A stretch of 22,984 nucleotides of DNA from a virus. A model generated the notes under the pieces. It was given only the letters and a program-made list of their open reading frames with translations, did not search any database and was not told where the DNA came from. A program made the position numbers and the translations under genes. Shown here piece by piece: positions 6,832 to 14,906 of this stretch. Where the stretch lies: the IMG/VR virus record IMGVR_UViG_3300044765_000256, positions 1 to 22,984 of that record, one strand, 5' to 3'. Position 1 is the stretch's first letter. Each line of letters starts with the position of its first letter.

Positions 6832-7299
6832 ATGGCTACTGCCAAAGAGGTAGCGCAATACATCATCAAGTCTTTCCGCGAACGCGGCGATTCCGTCACC
6901 AATCTCAAACTCCAAAAACTTTTGTATTACGTGCAGGGATGGCACCTAGGCTTGTTTGGAAAAGAAGCTTTCACGGGTGACTTCAAAGCTTGGGTTCATG
7001 GACCCGTCAATCTAGATGTGTACCACGCCTATAAGCACAACAGGTGGAATCCAATCACGGATGCCATCGACGATGTCCAATTGCCAGATAAATTAGAAAA
7101 GCACATTGATGATGTGCTCGAAGTTTACGGTGACGATTCGGCTTGGTCGCTAGAGCGACGCACGCATCGTGAAACACCTTGGATCACTGCTCGCGGCGGC
7201 CTTCCCCTAGACGCCGAATGCAACGCCGTGATTACACAGCAGTCGATGAAGGAGTTCTTTGAGCAGGAAGCTAAAGATGAGGAAGATCAAGAAAACTGA
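6832..7299 (+). CDS. Panacea-domain (DUF4065, SocA/GepA-like) antitoxin
   Basis: This 155-residue protein is a likely antitoxin of the Panacea (PanA) group, whose members neutralise very different toxins encoded next door. The domain is recognisable from ATAKEVAQYIIKSF, the hallmark LKLQKLLYYVQGWHL, FTGDFKAWVHGPVNLDVY and a later LERRTHRETPWITAR. The start is ATG 6832, with CAGGGAG before it. The acidic tail (EAKDEEDQEN) overlaps the first 23 bases of the next gene, which supports co-translation. Codon and base use are AT-richer than in the phage genes. The family is clear; antitoxin function is inferred from family and from the overlapping partner. Confidence 0.85.
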   Translation: MATAKEVAQYIIKSFRERGDSVTNLKLQKLLYYVQGWHLGLFGKEAFTGDFKAWVHGPVNLDVYHAYKHNRWNPITDAIDDVQLPDKLEKHIDDVLEVYGDDSAWSLERRTHRETPWITARGGLPLDAECNAVITQQSMKEFFEQEAKDEEDQEN

Positions 7300-7708
7300 G
7301 CTCCCTGCACCTCAGGGAAGCATCCATAAGAGAAATGGTTTGCCAGACGACCTGGTCAGATTTTCGTTTAGGCATTTCCAAGCAAACGGCAAATTTTGTC
7401 TGCCAGATCAATCGCTGTTGCCGCTATACATTCAAACGCTGTTAGATAGATTGCGCAGCGTGTCTGATATGACGATTAGTGAATTCCGAACAAGCGGCAA
7501 CAAATCACTGAGGTCTCATTCGCATGATTGGGCGGAGACTACTGAGCCAAATGGATATGCTCATTTAAGTCAGCAGCTGCAGAGTTGTCAGCCATGGCAA
7601 TTCAGCCTTTCTGCCAACGAACATGGGCGTATTCATGGCATTTTGATCGACAGCGTCTTTTACGTGGTCTGGCTAGATCCTTGCCATGCCCTTTATCCGA
7701 AGAAATAG
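7277..7708 (+). CDS. Putative toxin partner of the Panacea antitoxin
   Basis: This 143-residue protein overlaps the antitoxin gene and is its likely toxin. ATG 7277 is preferred, since AGGAAG lies six bases before it; a TTG at 7259 is also in frame. I do not recognise a named catalytic family. Visible features are a basic N terminus (MRKIKKTELP), a helical middle (LPLYIQTLLDRLRSVSDM), SGNKSLRSHSHDWAETTE with several polar and histidine residues, and a C-terminal strand-turn-strand reading HGRIHGILIDSVFYVVWLD then PCHALYP. The C-terminal pattern is compatible with a small RelE-like or other nuclease fold, but this is only a guess. The 84 bases to the next gene hold no other feature. Confidence 0.65.
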   Translation: MRKIKKTELPAPQGSIHKRNGLPDDLVRFSFRHFQANGKFCLPDQSLLPLYIQTLLDRLRSVSDMTISEFRTSGNKSLRSHSHDWAETTEPNGYAHLSQQLQSCQPWQFSLSANEHGRIHGILIDSVFYVVWLDPCHALYPKK

Positions 7709-7792
7709 CATCGTTTGAGTATAGCTCGCGGACCTATAAAGTTCGCTCAAAAGGCAGTTGTTATGTCCATGTAACTCGTAGGGGGGCGGTGT

Positions 7793-8506
7793 ATGGAATG
7801 GCATGAAGCAATTGCCGAGATAAAGCCTCACATCTTCCACATCTCTACCCCGCAGGGAAGTGGCACCGGCTGGCTCGTATCGCTAAGCAAATCATCTGAT
7901 CTCTGTGCAATCGCAACGGCCGCTCACGTTGTTGACTATGCCCATTTTTGGGAGCTGCCAATCCGTGTTACACACGCTGCCACGGGGAAGTCAGTATTGG
8001 TGCGTGAAGCAGACCGCGCCCTCTTTTTGAATAACGATATCGATTCAGCTGCGCTGGTAATTCACCGTGAAGGCCTTACGGTGCCCGATAGTACAATCGA
8101 TCTGATGTCTGACGGATTCGTCATAAAGCCCGGAGTCGAAGTTGGTTGGATGGGTTATCCGGCCTTCCACCAGACTGAGCCATGCTTTTTTTCGGGACGA
8201 ATTAGTTTGTATGACGAACAGCGCAAGCGCTATCTCGTGGATGGGGTTGCCATCAATGGTGTAAGCGGCGGACCAACATTCCGCATTGGATACAAGAAAG
8301 TCGAGATGATCGGTATCGTCTCGGCATATTGGGCAAACCGATCTACGGGAGAGCTCCTTCCAGGGTTGGCCGTGATTCAAGACGTATCACAGTACTACGA
8401 CGTCACTAGGCGTTTTAAATCAATGGATGAGGTGAAGGCAGTCGAAACGCCGGCTTCCGATACTAAAGAAGCTACCAAGGGCAGTGAGCCGTCGGCTTCA
8501 CCGTGA
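7793..8506 (+). CDS. Trypsin-like serine protease
   Basis: This 237-residue protein has the trypsin/HtrA-type fold. The oxyanion-side segment GSGTGWLVS precedes H45 (ATAAHVVD), an aspartate follows at D84 (or D82) in NNDIDSAALVI, and the nucleophile is S158 in NGVSGGPTF. The catalytic triad is therefore complete. There is no signal peptide, transmembrane segment or PDZ domain, so it should be cytoplasmic. The last 35 residues look disordered (ETPASDTKEATKGSEPSASP). ATG 7793 follows a strong AGGGGGG. Its stop lies 24 bases before the DUF4238 gene, suggesting a two-gene unit. Such cytoplasmic proteases occur in bacterial conflict systems, where they cut effectors or partners; that role here is inferred. 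Confidence 0.82.
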   Translation: MEWHEAIAEIKPHIFHISTPQGSGTGWLVSLSKSSDLCAIATAAHVVDYAHFWELPIRVTHAATGKSVLVREADRALFLNNDIDSAALVIHREGLTVPDSTIDLMSDGFVIKPGVEVGWMGYPAFHQTEPCFFSGRISLYDEQRKRYLVDGVAINGVSGGPTFRIGYKKVEMIGIVSAYWANRSTGELLPGLAVIQDVSQYYDVTRRFKSMDEVKAVETPASDTKEATKGSEPSASP

Positions 8507-8530
8507 CATTGCAGGGCCTTGAAGAGCGCA

Positions 8531-9514
8531 ATGAATAAACCGAGACAAGAAGGCTTGGCCGTCATCCAACACTATGTGCCAAAATTTTTATTGCGCGAAT
8601 TTTCCACTGGCAAAAAAGATCAAATATTTGTTTACGACAAACACACTCAAAAAGAATATCCAACAAACGTAAAAAACATTGCTGCTGAGCGCGACTTCTA
8701 CAACTACGAAGTAGACGGCGTGGAGCATACGTTGGAACCGAAGCTTGCTGCTCTTGAATCAAAGGCGAAGCATGTTATTCAGCAGTTGCTGAGGAGCCAA
8801 AATATAAACGTACTAACACCGCTAGATCGCACAATCTTATCGATGTTCATGGCGGTGCAGTTCATTCGCACGCGGGCCGCAAGGGAATTCATGCGATCGG
8901 CTGTAGACGGTATATATGAGGCGATCAAATCTAAGGGGCGAGGAGATCCTGATTGGTTAAAGGCGGTTGACACATTTGTAGGCGACAATCTCACCGAAGC
9001 AAGAAGACGCCAATTCGAGGTGGAACAGGTTGAATCGGCGCCGCAAAGCTTTGCGCACCACGTTTTAGCGAAGCAATGGCTTCTGTGTAAATCGGATTCG
9101 CGACATGATTTCATCCTCGGGGATCACCCTATAGGGCTCCAAAACACCGAGAGTCATAATCGGCCGGGAAGCCTTGGTTTAGCATCGCAAGGAATTGAAA
9201 TATTTATGCCCTTGTCGCCAAGGTTTTGCTTGATGCTTATCTGCCCCACCGTCATGGCTAGGCTGAAGGTACTATCCGGCAGGGGGAAGGGTGCTCTTTA
9301 TGATGAGCTCAAATTAGCGAGCGATGTTTATAGATGCGCGATTATGGGAGAGACTTTGGATTTCGTTACAGAAAATGTGATCAATGCCAACTCGCTTCAA
9401 ATTATGTTCTCGGAGCGATACGTATTTGCTCGATCTTCTAACTTCGAGCTCGCTCGTGAAATGTTGCGTGATGATCCGGAGTTTCGCAACGGACGGCGCA
9501 TAGCGGTTGAGTAA
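8531..9514 (+). CDS. DUF4238 family protein
   Basis: This 327-residue protein matches the DUF4238 family, named from its opening IQHYVPKFLLREFS and the downstream DRTILSMFMAVQFIRTRAAR, FILGDHPIGLQN and MPLSPRFCLMLICP segments. The family has no proven activity. Conserved His, Arg and Asp positions in these segments suggest an enzyme or nucleic-acid-binding role, but no known catalytic motif can be claimed. ATG 8531 is chosen; a TTG at 8519 is also in frame. The gene is AT-rich compared with the phage structural genes and sits 24 bases after the protease, facing the convergent tail operon. It is probably cargo acquired by the prophage. Confidence 0.75.
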   Translation: MNKPRQEGLAVIQHYVPKFLLREFSTGKKDQIFVYDKHTQKEYPTNVKNIAAERDFYNYEVDGVEHTLEPKLAALESKAKHVIQQLLRSQNINVLTPLDRTILSMFMAVQFIRTRAAREFMRSAVDGIYEAIKSKGRGDPDWLKAVDTFVGDNLTEARRRQFEVEQVESAPQSFAHHVLAKQWLLCKSDSRHDFILGDHPIGLQNTESHNRPGSLGLASQGIEIFMPLSPRFCLMLICPTVMARLKVLSGRGKGALYDELKLASDVYRCAIMGETLDFVTENVINANSLQIMFSERYVFARSSNFELAREMLRDDPEFRNGRRIAVE

Positions 9515-9639
9515 GGCTTTAATCAAATAGTTTCTATGCGGAGATATTCGCTTCGCACAGCACTCAGATATCGCGTTAAGCCGTACCAGCATATAGGCTG
9601 GCACAATAGAAGGCAGTGCTGCCATATCTGTCGGAAGTG
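9515..9639. other. Convergent spacer between cargo and tail genes
   Basis: These 125 bases separate the DUF4238 stop from the gene D stop. A small hairpin, CCAGC (9586-9590) with GCTGG (9597-9601), is the only structure I see and has no T tract. I see no gene here. Confidence 0.5.
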
Positions 9640-10638
9640 CTAGCTAACACGGTGCTCTAGCTCAAGCTGCGTTACTAGTCCATGCTGACTCAGCGAATGC
9701 TCTGCGCGCACGGTGATCCAATCGGTCGCATCGATTCCTGGCTTGAACCCTCGCACCTGCACATGCATTTCGGGATAGAGGTCAGGTCTTCCATGCGCAA
9801 GCATGCACTCGAAGGTCACAATACCGCGAAGCAGTCGATGGTATTCACTACGTGCGGCTCGCAGTGCATTGCTCTTGCTGGCATAGATGGTGCGCAGCGT
9901 TTTTACGTCATTCCCGTCATCGTTGCCTACCAGGACCGCTTCGGTTTTTCCCGTGTGCATATCGTCATACAGCGCACGAATACCCCCATACGCATCACGA
10001 TCCGCCGCGTGGTACCGATGCTGATCCCCGTCCGAACGCACCAACTTCACGCTGGGTAGCGGTTTGCCCGTCGCTGTCGTGCCTTGACCAATGGGGCAAA
10101 AGATCAGCGTTCCCGCCTTGATGGTGGCTACCGCGTCGTAGTGCTTGCCCAGGCGCGTTAGGAAATTGATGTCGCTTTCGTTGGTCTGCTCAACGTGATC
10201 CACCGGTGCATCGGCAAGACTTGCGTGGCAACGCGGCGTGAGCCTGTTGCGTCCTGCCAGCTGATTGATGATGGCACCTACCGTCGTATCGGTATAGCTC
10301 TGCTCTCGCTGCTGCCGAGGATCGCCGCGCAAATGCGCGCTGCGACCGCGAAGGATGAGCTGGTCGGGTGCGCCGACATGCTCCAGCTCATCGATCGCAA
10401 ACGTTCCCATGTCGGTGAGGCCAGCGTCGTCCCAGCCCAGCCATACCTGCAGCGTGGCCGTGCGAGGCGGCAGCGCGAGCTTGCCATCGTGATCGCTCAA
10501 CTCGATATCAAGCTGGTCTGCAGTGTCCTGCCGGCACGCGCTGACTTTGAGTGAGATCAGCCGCGGCGCGATGGCCGAGGTGAGGTCGCGCCCATCGAGC
10601 GTGACCTTCCAACGCGGCTTCGGGTTGCTGCCGCTCAC
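9640..10638 (-). CDS. D: Tail hub protein gpD (phage late control D family)
   Basis: This 332-residue protein is the P2 gpD homologue, a baseplate hub component that joins the tube to the spike. The N terminus (PRWKVTLDGRDLTSAIAPRLISLKV, in two pieces) and the core INQLAGRNRLTPRCHASLADAPVDHVEQTNESDINFLTRLGKHYDA (read as segments) follow the late control D pattern. GTG 10638 overlaps the gpU stop (GTGA). It is the last gene of the leftward tail operon, as in P2. No ogr gene follows it, unlike in P2. Confidence 0.92.
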   Translation of the reverse strand: MSGSNPKPRWKVTLDGRDLTSAIAPRLISLKVSACRQDTADQLDIELSDHDGKLALPPRTATLQVWLGWDDAGLTDMGTFAIDELEHVGAPDQLILRGRSAHLRGDPRQQREQSYTDTTVGAIINQLAGRNRLTPRCHASLADAPVDHVEQTNESDINFLTRLGKHYDAVATIKAGTLIFCPIGQGTTATGKPLPSVKLVRSDGDQHRYHAADRDAYGGIRALYDDMHTGKTEAVLVGNDDGNDVKTLRTIYASKSNALRAARSEYHRLLRGIVTFECMLAHGRPDLYPEMHVQVRGFKPGIDATDWITVRAEHSLSQHGLVTQLELEHRVS

Positions 10639-11093
10639 GCGTAGCCTCGCATGCTGTTGCCGTTGTTCACGGTGCCGGTGAGGTTCTCGTTCCCCGGCGG
10701 TGCGCTCTGCACGCGCCCGTCGTCGGTACGCACCAGCGAGATCGTAAATTCCGTCCGACGCGGAATGCCGTCCTGCGTGAAATGCGTGGCACCTTCCTGC
10801 AAGTGATCGATCACCCAGGCACCCAACACATGGCCCGTGCCATCCACCAGCGCATACGCATCACCGGCATCGGCCATGGTGCGCAGCGTGGACAGGCTCA
10901 CGCGCTTGCCGGCGATCTCCGGCACCAGCACGCCGCTCAACGTGATGGTGTCCTCGCCCGGTCCGATGTATTGCCGTGCTTCGCGCGCGCCGACGCGGCT
11001 GTTGCCCGGATGCCGCCAGGCGGTCGAGCGGCGCAGCTCGTGGTACGCCAGATCCGGCAGTTGAAATACGAATTGTCCCAGTGCCATCAGCAT
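10635..11093 (-). CDS. U: Tail protein gpU
   Basis: This 152-residue protein matches P2 gpU, a tail protein near the tube-hub junction. Family hallmarks are the opening LGQFVFQLPDLAYHELRRST, WRHPGNSRVGAREARQYIGPG and TITLSGVLVPEI, followed by LRTMADAGDAYALVDGTG and a long GAWVIDHLQEG strand region. Three bases separate it from the tape-measure stop, and its own stop overlaps the gpD start. ATG 11093 is the start; a second ATG two codons later is equally possible. Confidence 0.92.
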   Translation of the reverse strand: MLMALGQFVFQLPDLAYHELRRSTAWRHPGNSRVGAREARQYIGPGEDTITLSGVLVPEIAGKRVSLSTLRTMADAGDAYALVDGTGHVLGAWVIDHLQEGATHFTQDGIPRRTEFTISLVRTDDGRVQSAPPGNENLTGTVNNGNSMRGYA

Positions 11094-11096
11094 GCG

Positions 11097-13850
11097 CTAC
11101 TCCGAATCGCTCAATCGCGAACGGGCCGCCGCGGCCTTGGCGCGCTCGCGGCGATCCAGCTCCGCGGACACGGCACGCGCCGTCGCGCGCGCATCGTCGC
11201 CGGGCGCCGCGTGCACGGTCACCGCGTAGGTGTTGGTGATGCTGCTGCCTGCGTTACCGGCCTTGAGCGGCGGACGGCTGTCGAAGGGGAGCGGTGATGG
11301 CGGCATCCGCCCATCGTTCCATTCCCACGTGCGCGGTTCGCGACCTGCCGTGGCGTCACCCTGGCCCAGCGCGGCCTTGAGCGCACGCCATTTGTCGAGC
11401 AACCCGTCAATCTTCTCGCTGATCCAGCGAAACGCCGTGGCGAAGGGTTGCTTGATCACCTCGGTGAGACCGCTCCAGTTCACCGTGATCCACCCGATGC
11501 ACTCGCCGATCTTGGTGCCCAGCCAGATGAAGGCCTGCACCACTGACGTCACCGCAGTGACCACGCCGGCCAACACCGTGCCGAGCACACGGCCGAAGGT
11601 CGCGCCCTGCGTCGCGGCGCTAGTCAATTGCTCCGACGTCGCCTGAAAGGGTTCGAACAAGGCGGTGAGCCAGTGCCACACAACGCCCAGCGCGCCGGCG
11701 ATCGCGTCCCACGCGGGGGCTAGGGGCGCCAGTGCAATGCCGAGCGTGGACAACGCGGGCAGCAACGCATCGCGCAGCCCCTGGCCGACGCCCACGACGA
11801 ACGCCTTGATCGGCTGCCAATACTTCCAGACGACAATGCCTAGCGCGGCCACGGCAGCAACCAAGGCCAGCACTGGCCAGCTCACGCCCGTGATCGCGAG
11901 CATGGCCGCCCGCGCGCCGGTAGCCATCACCGGAAAGACGTTGCGCGCGAGTCCGCCCAGGCGGGTCATCAGGCCCACACCTGCAGCGTCACCGCCAGCG
12001 GCGGCTGCGCCGCGCGCCATCGCACCCATCCGAAGGCGCCCGATGGCAAAGCGCAGCAGCGCGAACTGGCCGATCACACCGCCCAGCACCACCATCAGGC
12101 CGCCAGCGCTGACCATCAGCACGCCCAGGCCACCGGCCACCAGCGCCAGACCCTTGGCCAGGACGGGATGCTGCTGCGCTCCCTCCGTCAGCGTCTTCAA
12201 CACCACGACCAGCTTGCGCAATCCCGCCACATACAGCGGCAGCACCTGGCGGCCAAGCGTGAGGTAGAGGTTGCGCTTCTCCGCTTCGAGATCCGCTTCC
12301 TGTCCGGCCGCGGTCTCCCCGGTCATGCGGTACGTATCATCCAGGCTGGCGAACTTGCCCGCGGCAGCAAGCTGCTTCTGGATGTTCGCGCGCTGCATGA
12401 ACATGCCAGCAAAGAGGTCGCCACCCTTGCGCGCACTGAAGAGCGCATTGAGTTTGCTCACCACCTGGTCATCCGTGAGTTTCCCGGTCGGGTTAATGCG
12501 CGGGATGACCTCCGTCATCATGTAGTCGAAGGGGTTGCTCTCGTACAGCGCCTGGTTCTTGAGTGCGCCCGGCAACATCTTGGTGATGTGTCCGTTCTTG
12601 CCGTATTTCACCGCGTCCTTATTGATCAACCCCAATTGCGCGAGCGCTTCGGCAGTCTGCTGCGTGCTGCGCCCGGCTGCCCAGTTCTGGTAGGCCGACG
12701 CAAAGCCAGTACCGGCGCGCATGCCACCCATTTCCTGGATGGTATGCATGGCGCCGAAGAACAGCGCCTTCTCGTCCATCAGTTTGGCGGCTACGCCGCC
12801 GACCTTCATGGTTTCCAGGTAATCGGACGGTTTGACCAGGCCGCCGGAGCCCACGTACGCGCGACTCATCATGTCCAGCAGGTGCTGGAAGTCTTCGGGC
12901 GTCTTGGTCGCGTTGCGCAGCTCGCCGGTACGGATGGCATCGATCAGTTGGTTGACCGTCTCCTGCCCGTGACCATTGCCCTCGCCGTGCTCGGCCATCA
13001 GTGCGTCGAAGGTGTACTTGGCCTTCAGCAACGCGGGCGCGACCTGCACGGCCTCGTGCATGTCGCGGAAGATGGAGTTCGCATCCTTCACGATTTCCAG
13101 CTTGTCGTTGATGGCGCTGCCGCGGGTGGTGTCGCTGCGCACGAAGCGTTCCGCCTGTGCGATATCGGCCTCGCTCACGCCCTGCGCGCGTAACTGGGCC
13201 AGGTGCGTCTGGTAGACCTTCGCTTCATGCAGCGCGGGTTGGACCTGCGCGATCAGATGTTGGCCCGTTTGCAGCGTGGCGTAGCCGGCGATCGAGAGGT
13301 TCGCACCGGTCGCCTGGCCGCGCGCCAGACGCTCGCGCAGTGCCACCAATTGCTGCGCCTGCACGCCTTGGGCGCGCAGCGCGGCCGTCTGCTGCTCCAT
13401 CGTACGCGTGGCGACGGCCGCTTGGGTGCGCAACCGCGCTTCAGTGGCGCCGAGGTTGCGGGTGTCGACGCCGGCGGCAGCAAGGCCCTCACGCAGTTGC
13501 TGCAGCTTACGGAGCTGCTCGGCCTGCTGCGCCTTGAGATCGCGTGCCTCGGTGGTCAGGCGCTTGAACTGGCGGGACAGCGCCGCGGCAGGCTTGTCGC
13601 TCTCGCGCATCGCGCGCGCCATGGTGTGAATGCGCGCCTGCAGATCCTTCATCCGCGCGGCGGTGTCCCGCGTGCCTTGCTTGAGCGCACGAAACTCGCC
13701 GGCTTGCTTCTGCACGGCATCCAACTGGCGCAATGTATCGCGCGTTTTCTTGAGTTGCTCGGCCGCGGCCTTGCTGGCTTCCTGCACCTTTTTGAGCGGC
13801 CCCGTGGCCTTATCCAGGGTCTGCAGCAGCACCGACAGCTTGAGATCCAC
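11097..13850 (-). CDS. T: Tail tape-measure protein gpT
   Basis: This 917-residue protein sets tail length and is ejected with the DNA. About the first 180 residues are coiled coil, rich in Lys, Gln, Leu and Ala (LKKVQEASKAAAEQLKKTR, DLKAQQAEQLRKLQQLR). A globular middle carries the TP901-like tape-measure region (for example GGVAAKLMDEKALFFGAMHT). The last third has several hydrophobic segments (ALVAGGLGVLMVSAGGLM; WPVLALVAAVAALGIVVWKY; GTVLAGVVTAVTSVVQAF) that may cross the host membrane. The start is GTG 13850, with GGAG six bases before it, four bases beyond the E' stop. The length implies a tail similar to or slightly longer than that of P2, whose gpT is about 815 residues as I recall. 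Confidence 0.93.
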   Translation of the reverse strand: MDLKLSVLLQTLDKATGPLKKVQEASKAAAEQLKKTRDTLRQLDAVQKQAGEFRALKQGTRDTAARMKDLQARIHTMARAMRESDKPAAALSRQFKRLTTEARDLKAQQAEQLRKLQQLREGLAAAGVDTRNLGATEARLRTQAAVATRTMEQQTAALRAQGVQAQQLVALRERLARGQATGANLSIAGYATLQTGQHLIAQVQPALHEAKVYQTHLAQLRAQGVSEADIAQAERFVRSDTTRGSAINDKLEIVKDANSIFRDMHEAVQVAPALLKAKYTFDALMAEHGEGNGHGQETVNQLIDAIRTGELRNATKTPEDFQHLLDMMSRAYVGSGGLVKPSDYLETMKVGGVAAKLMDEKALFFGAMHTIQEMGGMRAGTGFASAYQNWAAGRSTQQTAEALAQLGLINKDAVKYGKNGHITKMLPGALKNQALYESNPFDYMMTEVIPRINPTGKLTDDQVVSKLNALFSARKGGDLFAGMFMQRANIQKQLAAAGKFASLDDTYRMTGETAAGQEADLEAEKRNLYLTLGRQVLPLYVAGLRKLVVVLKTLTEGAQQHPVLAKGLALVAGGLGVLMVSAGGLMVVLGGVIGQFALLRFAIGRLRMGAMARGAAAAGGDAAGVGLMTRLGGLARNVFPVMATGARAAMLAITGVSWPVLALVAAVAALGIVVWKYWQPIKAFVVGVGQGLRDALLPALSTLGIALAPLAPAWDAIAGALGVVWHWLTALFEPFQATSEQLTSAATQGATFGRVLGTVLAGVVTAVTSVVQAFIWLGTKIGECIGWITVNWSGLTEVIKQPFATAFRWISEKIDGLLDKWRALKAALGQGDATAGREPRTWEWNDGRMPPSPLPFDSRPPLKAGNAGSSITNTYAVTVHAAPGDDARATARAVSAELDRRERAKAAAARSRLSDSE

Positions 13851-13853
13851 GCA

Positions 13854-14299
13854 TCACTCCGTACCGTTGCGTTGCCGGGCGCGCTCGCGCCAGGCCATCA
13901 GTTCATCCAGCTCGAAATCGGCCATCGCGGCGGGTGGCCAGTGGAACACCACCGCGATGTCCGCCATCACGTCCTCTACGCAGTAAGGAACGCCGCTTTC
14001 TGCGAAGGCAGCAAAAAACCGACGATCTCCGCACCGAGCTTCATGAGATCGCTGGGATCAAGGCTTTCCACATCCGCGCCGGTGAGCGTCGGTAGCGAGA
14101 CGCGCGGCAGTACCTTGATGAGGGCCGCTACATCCAGCTGCGCGAGGTCGGACAGGTTGACGCCGCGCAGCTCGCCGGATTTGGGGCGGCGTAGCTCCAC
14201 GGACGCGATGGTCTGCGCGCCGCGTACAAGCGGCGTGTCCAGCGTGACGGTGACCAGGCCGGCCGATGCGGTGGTGGGAAGGTCGTGGGTGAGGGTCAT
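13854..14299 (-). CDS. E': Tail assembly chaperone gpE+E' (-1 frameshift product, about 148 aa)
   Basis: Ribosomes that slip back one base at TTTTTTG (14018-14012) leave the gpE frame after about 96 codons and continue for 52 codons to a stop at 13854-13856. The new segment reads AAFAESGVPYCVEDVMADI, VVFHWPPAAMADF, ELDELMAWRERARQR. Its WPP and D-ELM-WR-RA pattern fits the C-terminal extension of P2 gpE+E'. The extended form is thought to bind the tape measure while the tube polymerises. The conserved layout (chaperone, frameshift, tape measure next) strongly supports the event, though it is not shown experimentally. Confidence 0.85.
13976..14299 (-). CDS. E: Tail assembly chaperone gpE (unshifted form)
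   Basis: This 107-residue protein is the short form of the tail assembly chaperone. ATG 14299 is chosen because GGAG lies six bases before it; the longer in-frame reading to 14374 enters the FII gene. The sequence LVTVTLDTPLVRGAQTIASV followed by LRRPKSGELRGVNLSDL and the helical LDVAALIKVLPRVS is typical of the P2/Mu chaperone family (phage TAC). It ends ...LLPSQKAAFLTA, 18 codons after the slippery site. Confidence 0.9.
   Translation of the reverse strand: MTLTHDLPTTASAGLVTVTLDTPLVRGAQTIASVELRRPKSGELRGVNLSDLAQLDVAALIKVLPRVSLPTLTGADVESLDPSDLMKLGAEIVGFLLPSQKAAFLTA
14012..14018 (-). promoter_or_regulatory. Slippery heptamer T TTT TTG for -1 frameshifting
   Basis: In the gpE zero frame the codons read GGT TTT TTG CTG, so the heptamer fits X XXY YYZ exactly. 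It is the same heptamer that I recall for P2 genes E/E'. The -1 frame stays open for 52 codons beyond it. Confidence 0.88.
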
Positions 14300-14370
14300 G
14301 ATGCACTCCAGGCAAAACGTGAGAAACGCCCGCCGAACGCGGCGGGCAAAGAAGGAAGTCGCAGAGCAGC

Positions 14371-14880
14371 TCAAACGCCGAGCGCGCGGCGCTGCTCGGC
14401 GAGGCGGTCGACACCACCCACGTTGAACACGAAGTTGAGCGGATCGATCTCGATCAACACCTCGCCGTTCACGGCGAGCTTGTAGTAGGCGCAGCTCGTC
14501 GTGAACTTGTGCTGGGTGTTGTCGGCCGGTTTGGCGGTGCCGAAGTCGATTTCCTTGTGACGGCCACGCACCACGACTTCGACCGCATCCGTGGCGCCGG
14601 TGTCGTCACGCTGGTACGCGCCGGCAAAGCGCAGCAGGCAGCCGACGGCGCTGGTCACGCCGAACTGCTTGAGCGCATCCAACAAGAGGCCGCCGGCCGT
14701 CCACTCGAGCGTGATCGGCTCGCCGCCGAGATCGGCCTCGACGCCGGTGTCCATGCCACCACCGCGCCACTCTTCCATCTTGCGGCTGAGTTTGGGCAGC
14801 GTGATCTCGGCGATCTGGCCGAGGTAGTTGTTGCCGGTGTTGAACAGGTTGAAATTCTTGAGCTTGCGCGGCAGGGCCAT
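14371..14880 (-). CDS. FII: Major tail tube protein gpFII
   Basis: This 169-residue protein forms the inner tail tube. Its start MALPRKLKNFNLFNTGNNYLG (read in two pieces) and the segments AEITLPKLSRKMEEWRGGGM, GGEPITLEWTAGG and VVVRGRHKEIDFGTAKPAD are typical of P2 FII homologues. ATG 14880 lies 26 bases after the sheath stop. The stop is 71 bases before the gpE start. It is intact and of normal length. Confidence 0.95.
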   Translation of the reverse strand: MALPRKLKNFNLFNTGNNYLGQIAEITLPKLSRKMEEWRGGGMDTGVEADLGGEPITLEWTAGGLLLDALKQFGVTSAVGCLLRFAGAYQRDDTGATDAVEVVVRGRHKEIDFGTAKPADNTQHKFTTSCAYYKLAVNGEVLIEIDPLNFVFNVGGVDRLAEQRRALGV

Positions 14881-14906
14881 GCGGGCATTCCTTCAAAGGG
14901 CAAAGA

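Noticed and set aside
12168-13193. Open frame of 341 codons on the + strand
   Set aside because: It is the complement of the tape-measure gene, with no domain and a composition typical of reverse-frame shadows.
13203-14426. Long open frame of 407 codons on the + strand
   Set aside because: It is antisense to gpT, gpE/E' and FII, has low-complexity Arg/Leu/Ala composition typical of a shadow frame in GC-rich DNA, and lacks a recognisable domain.
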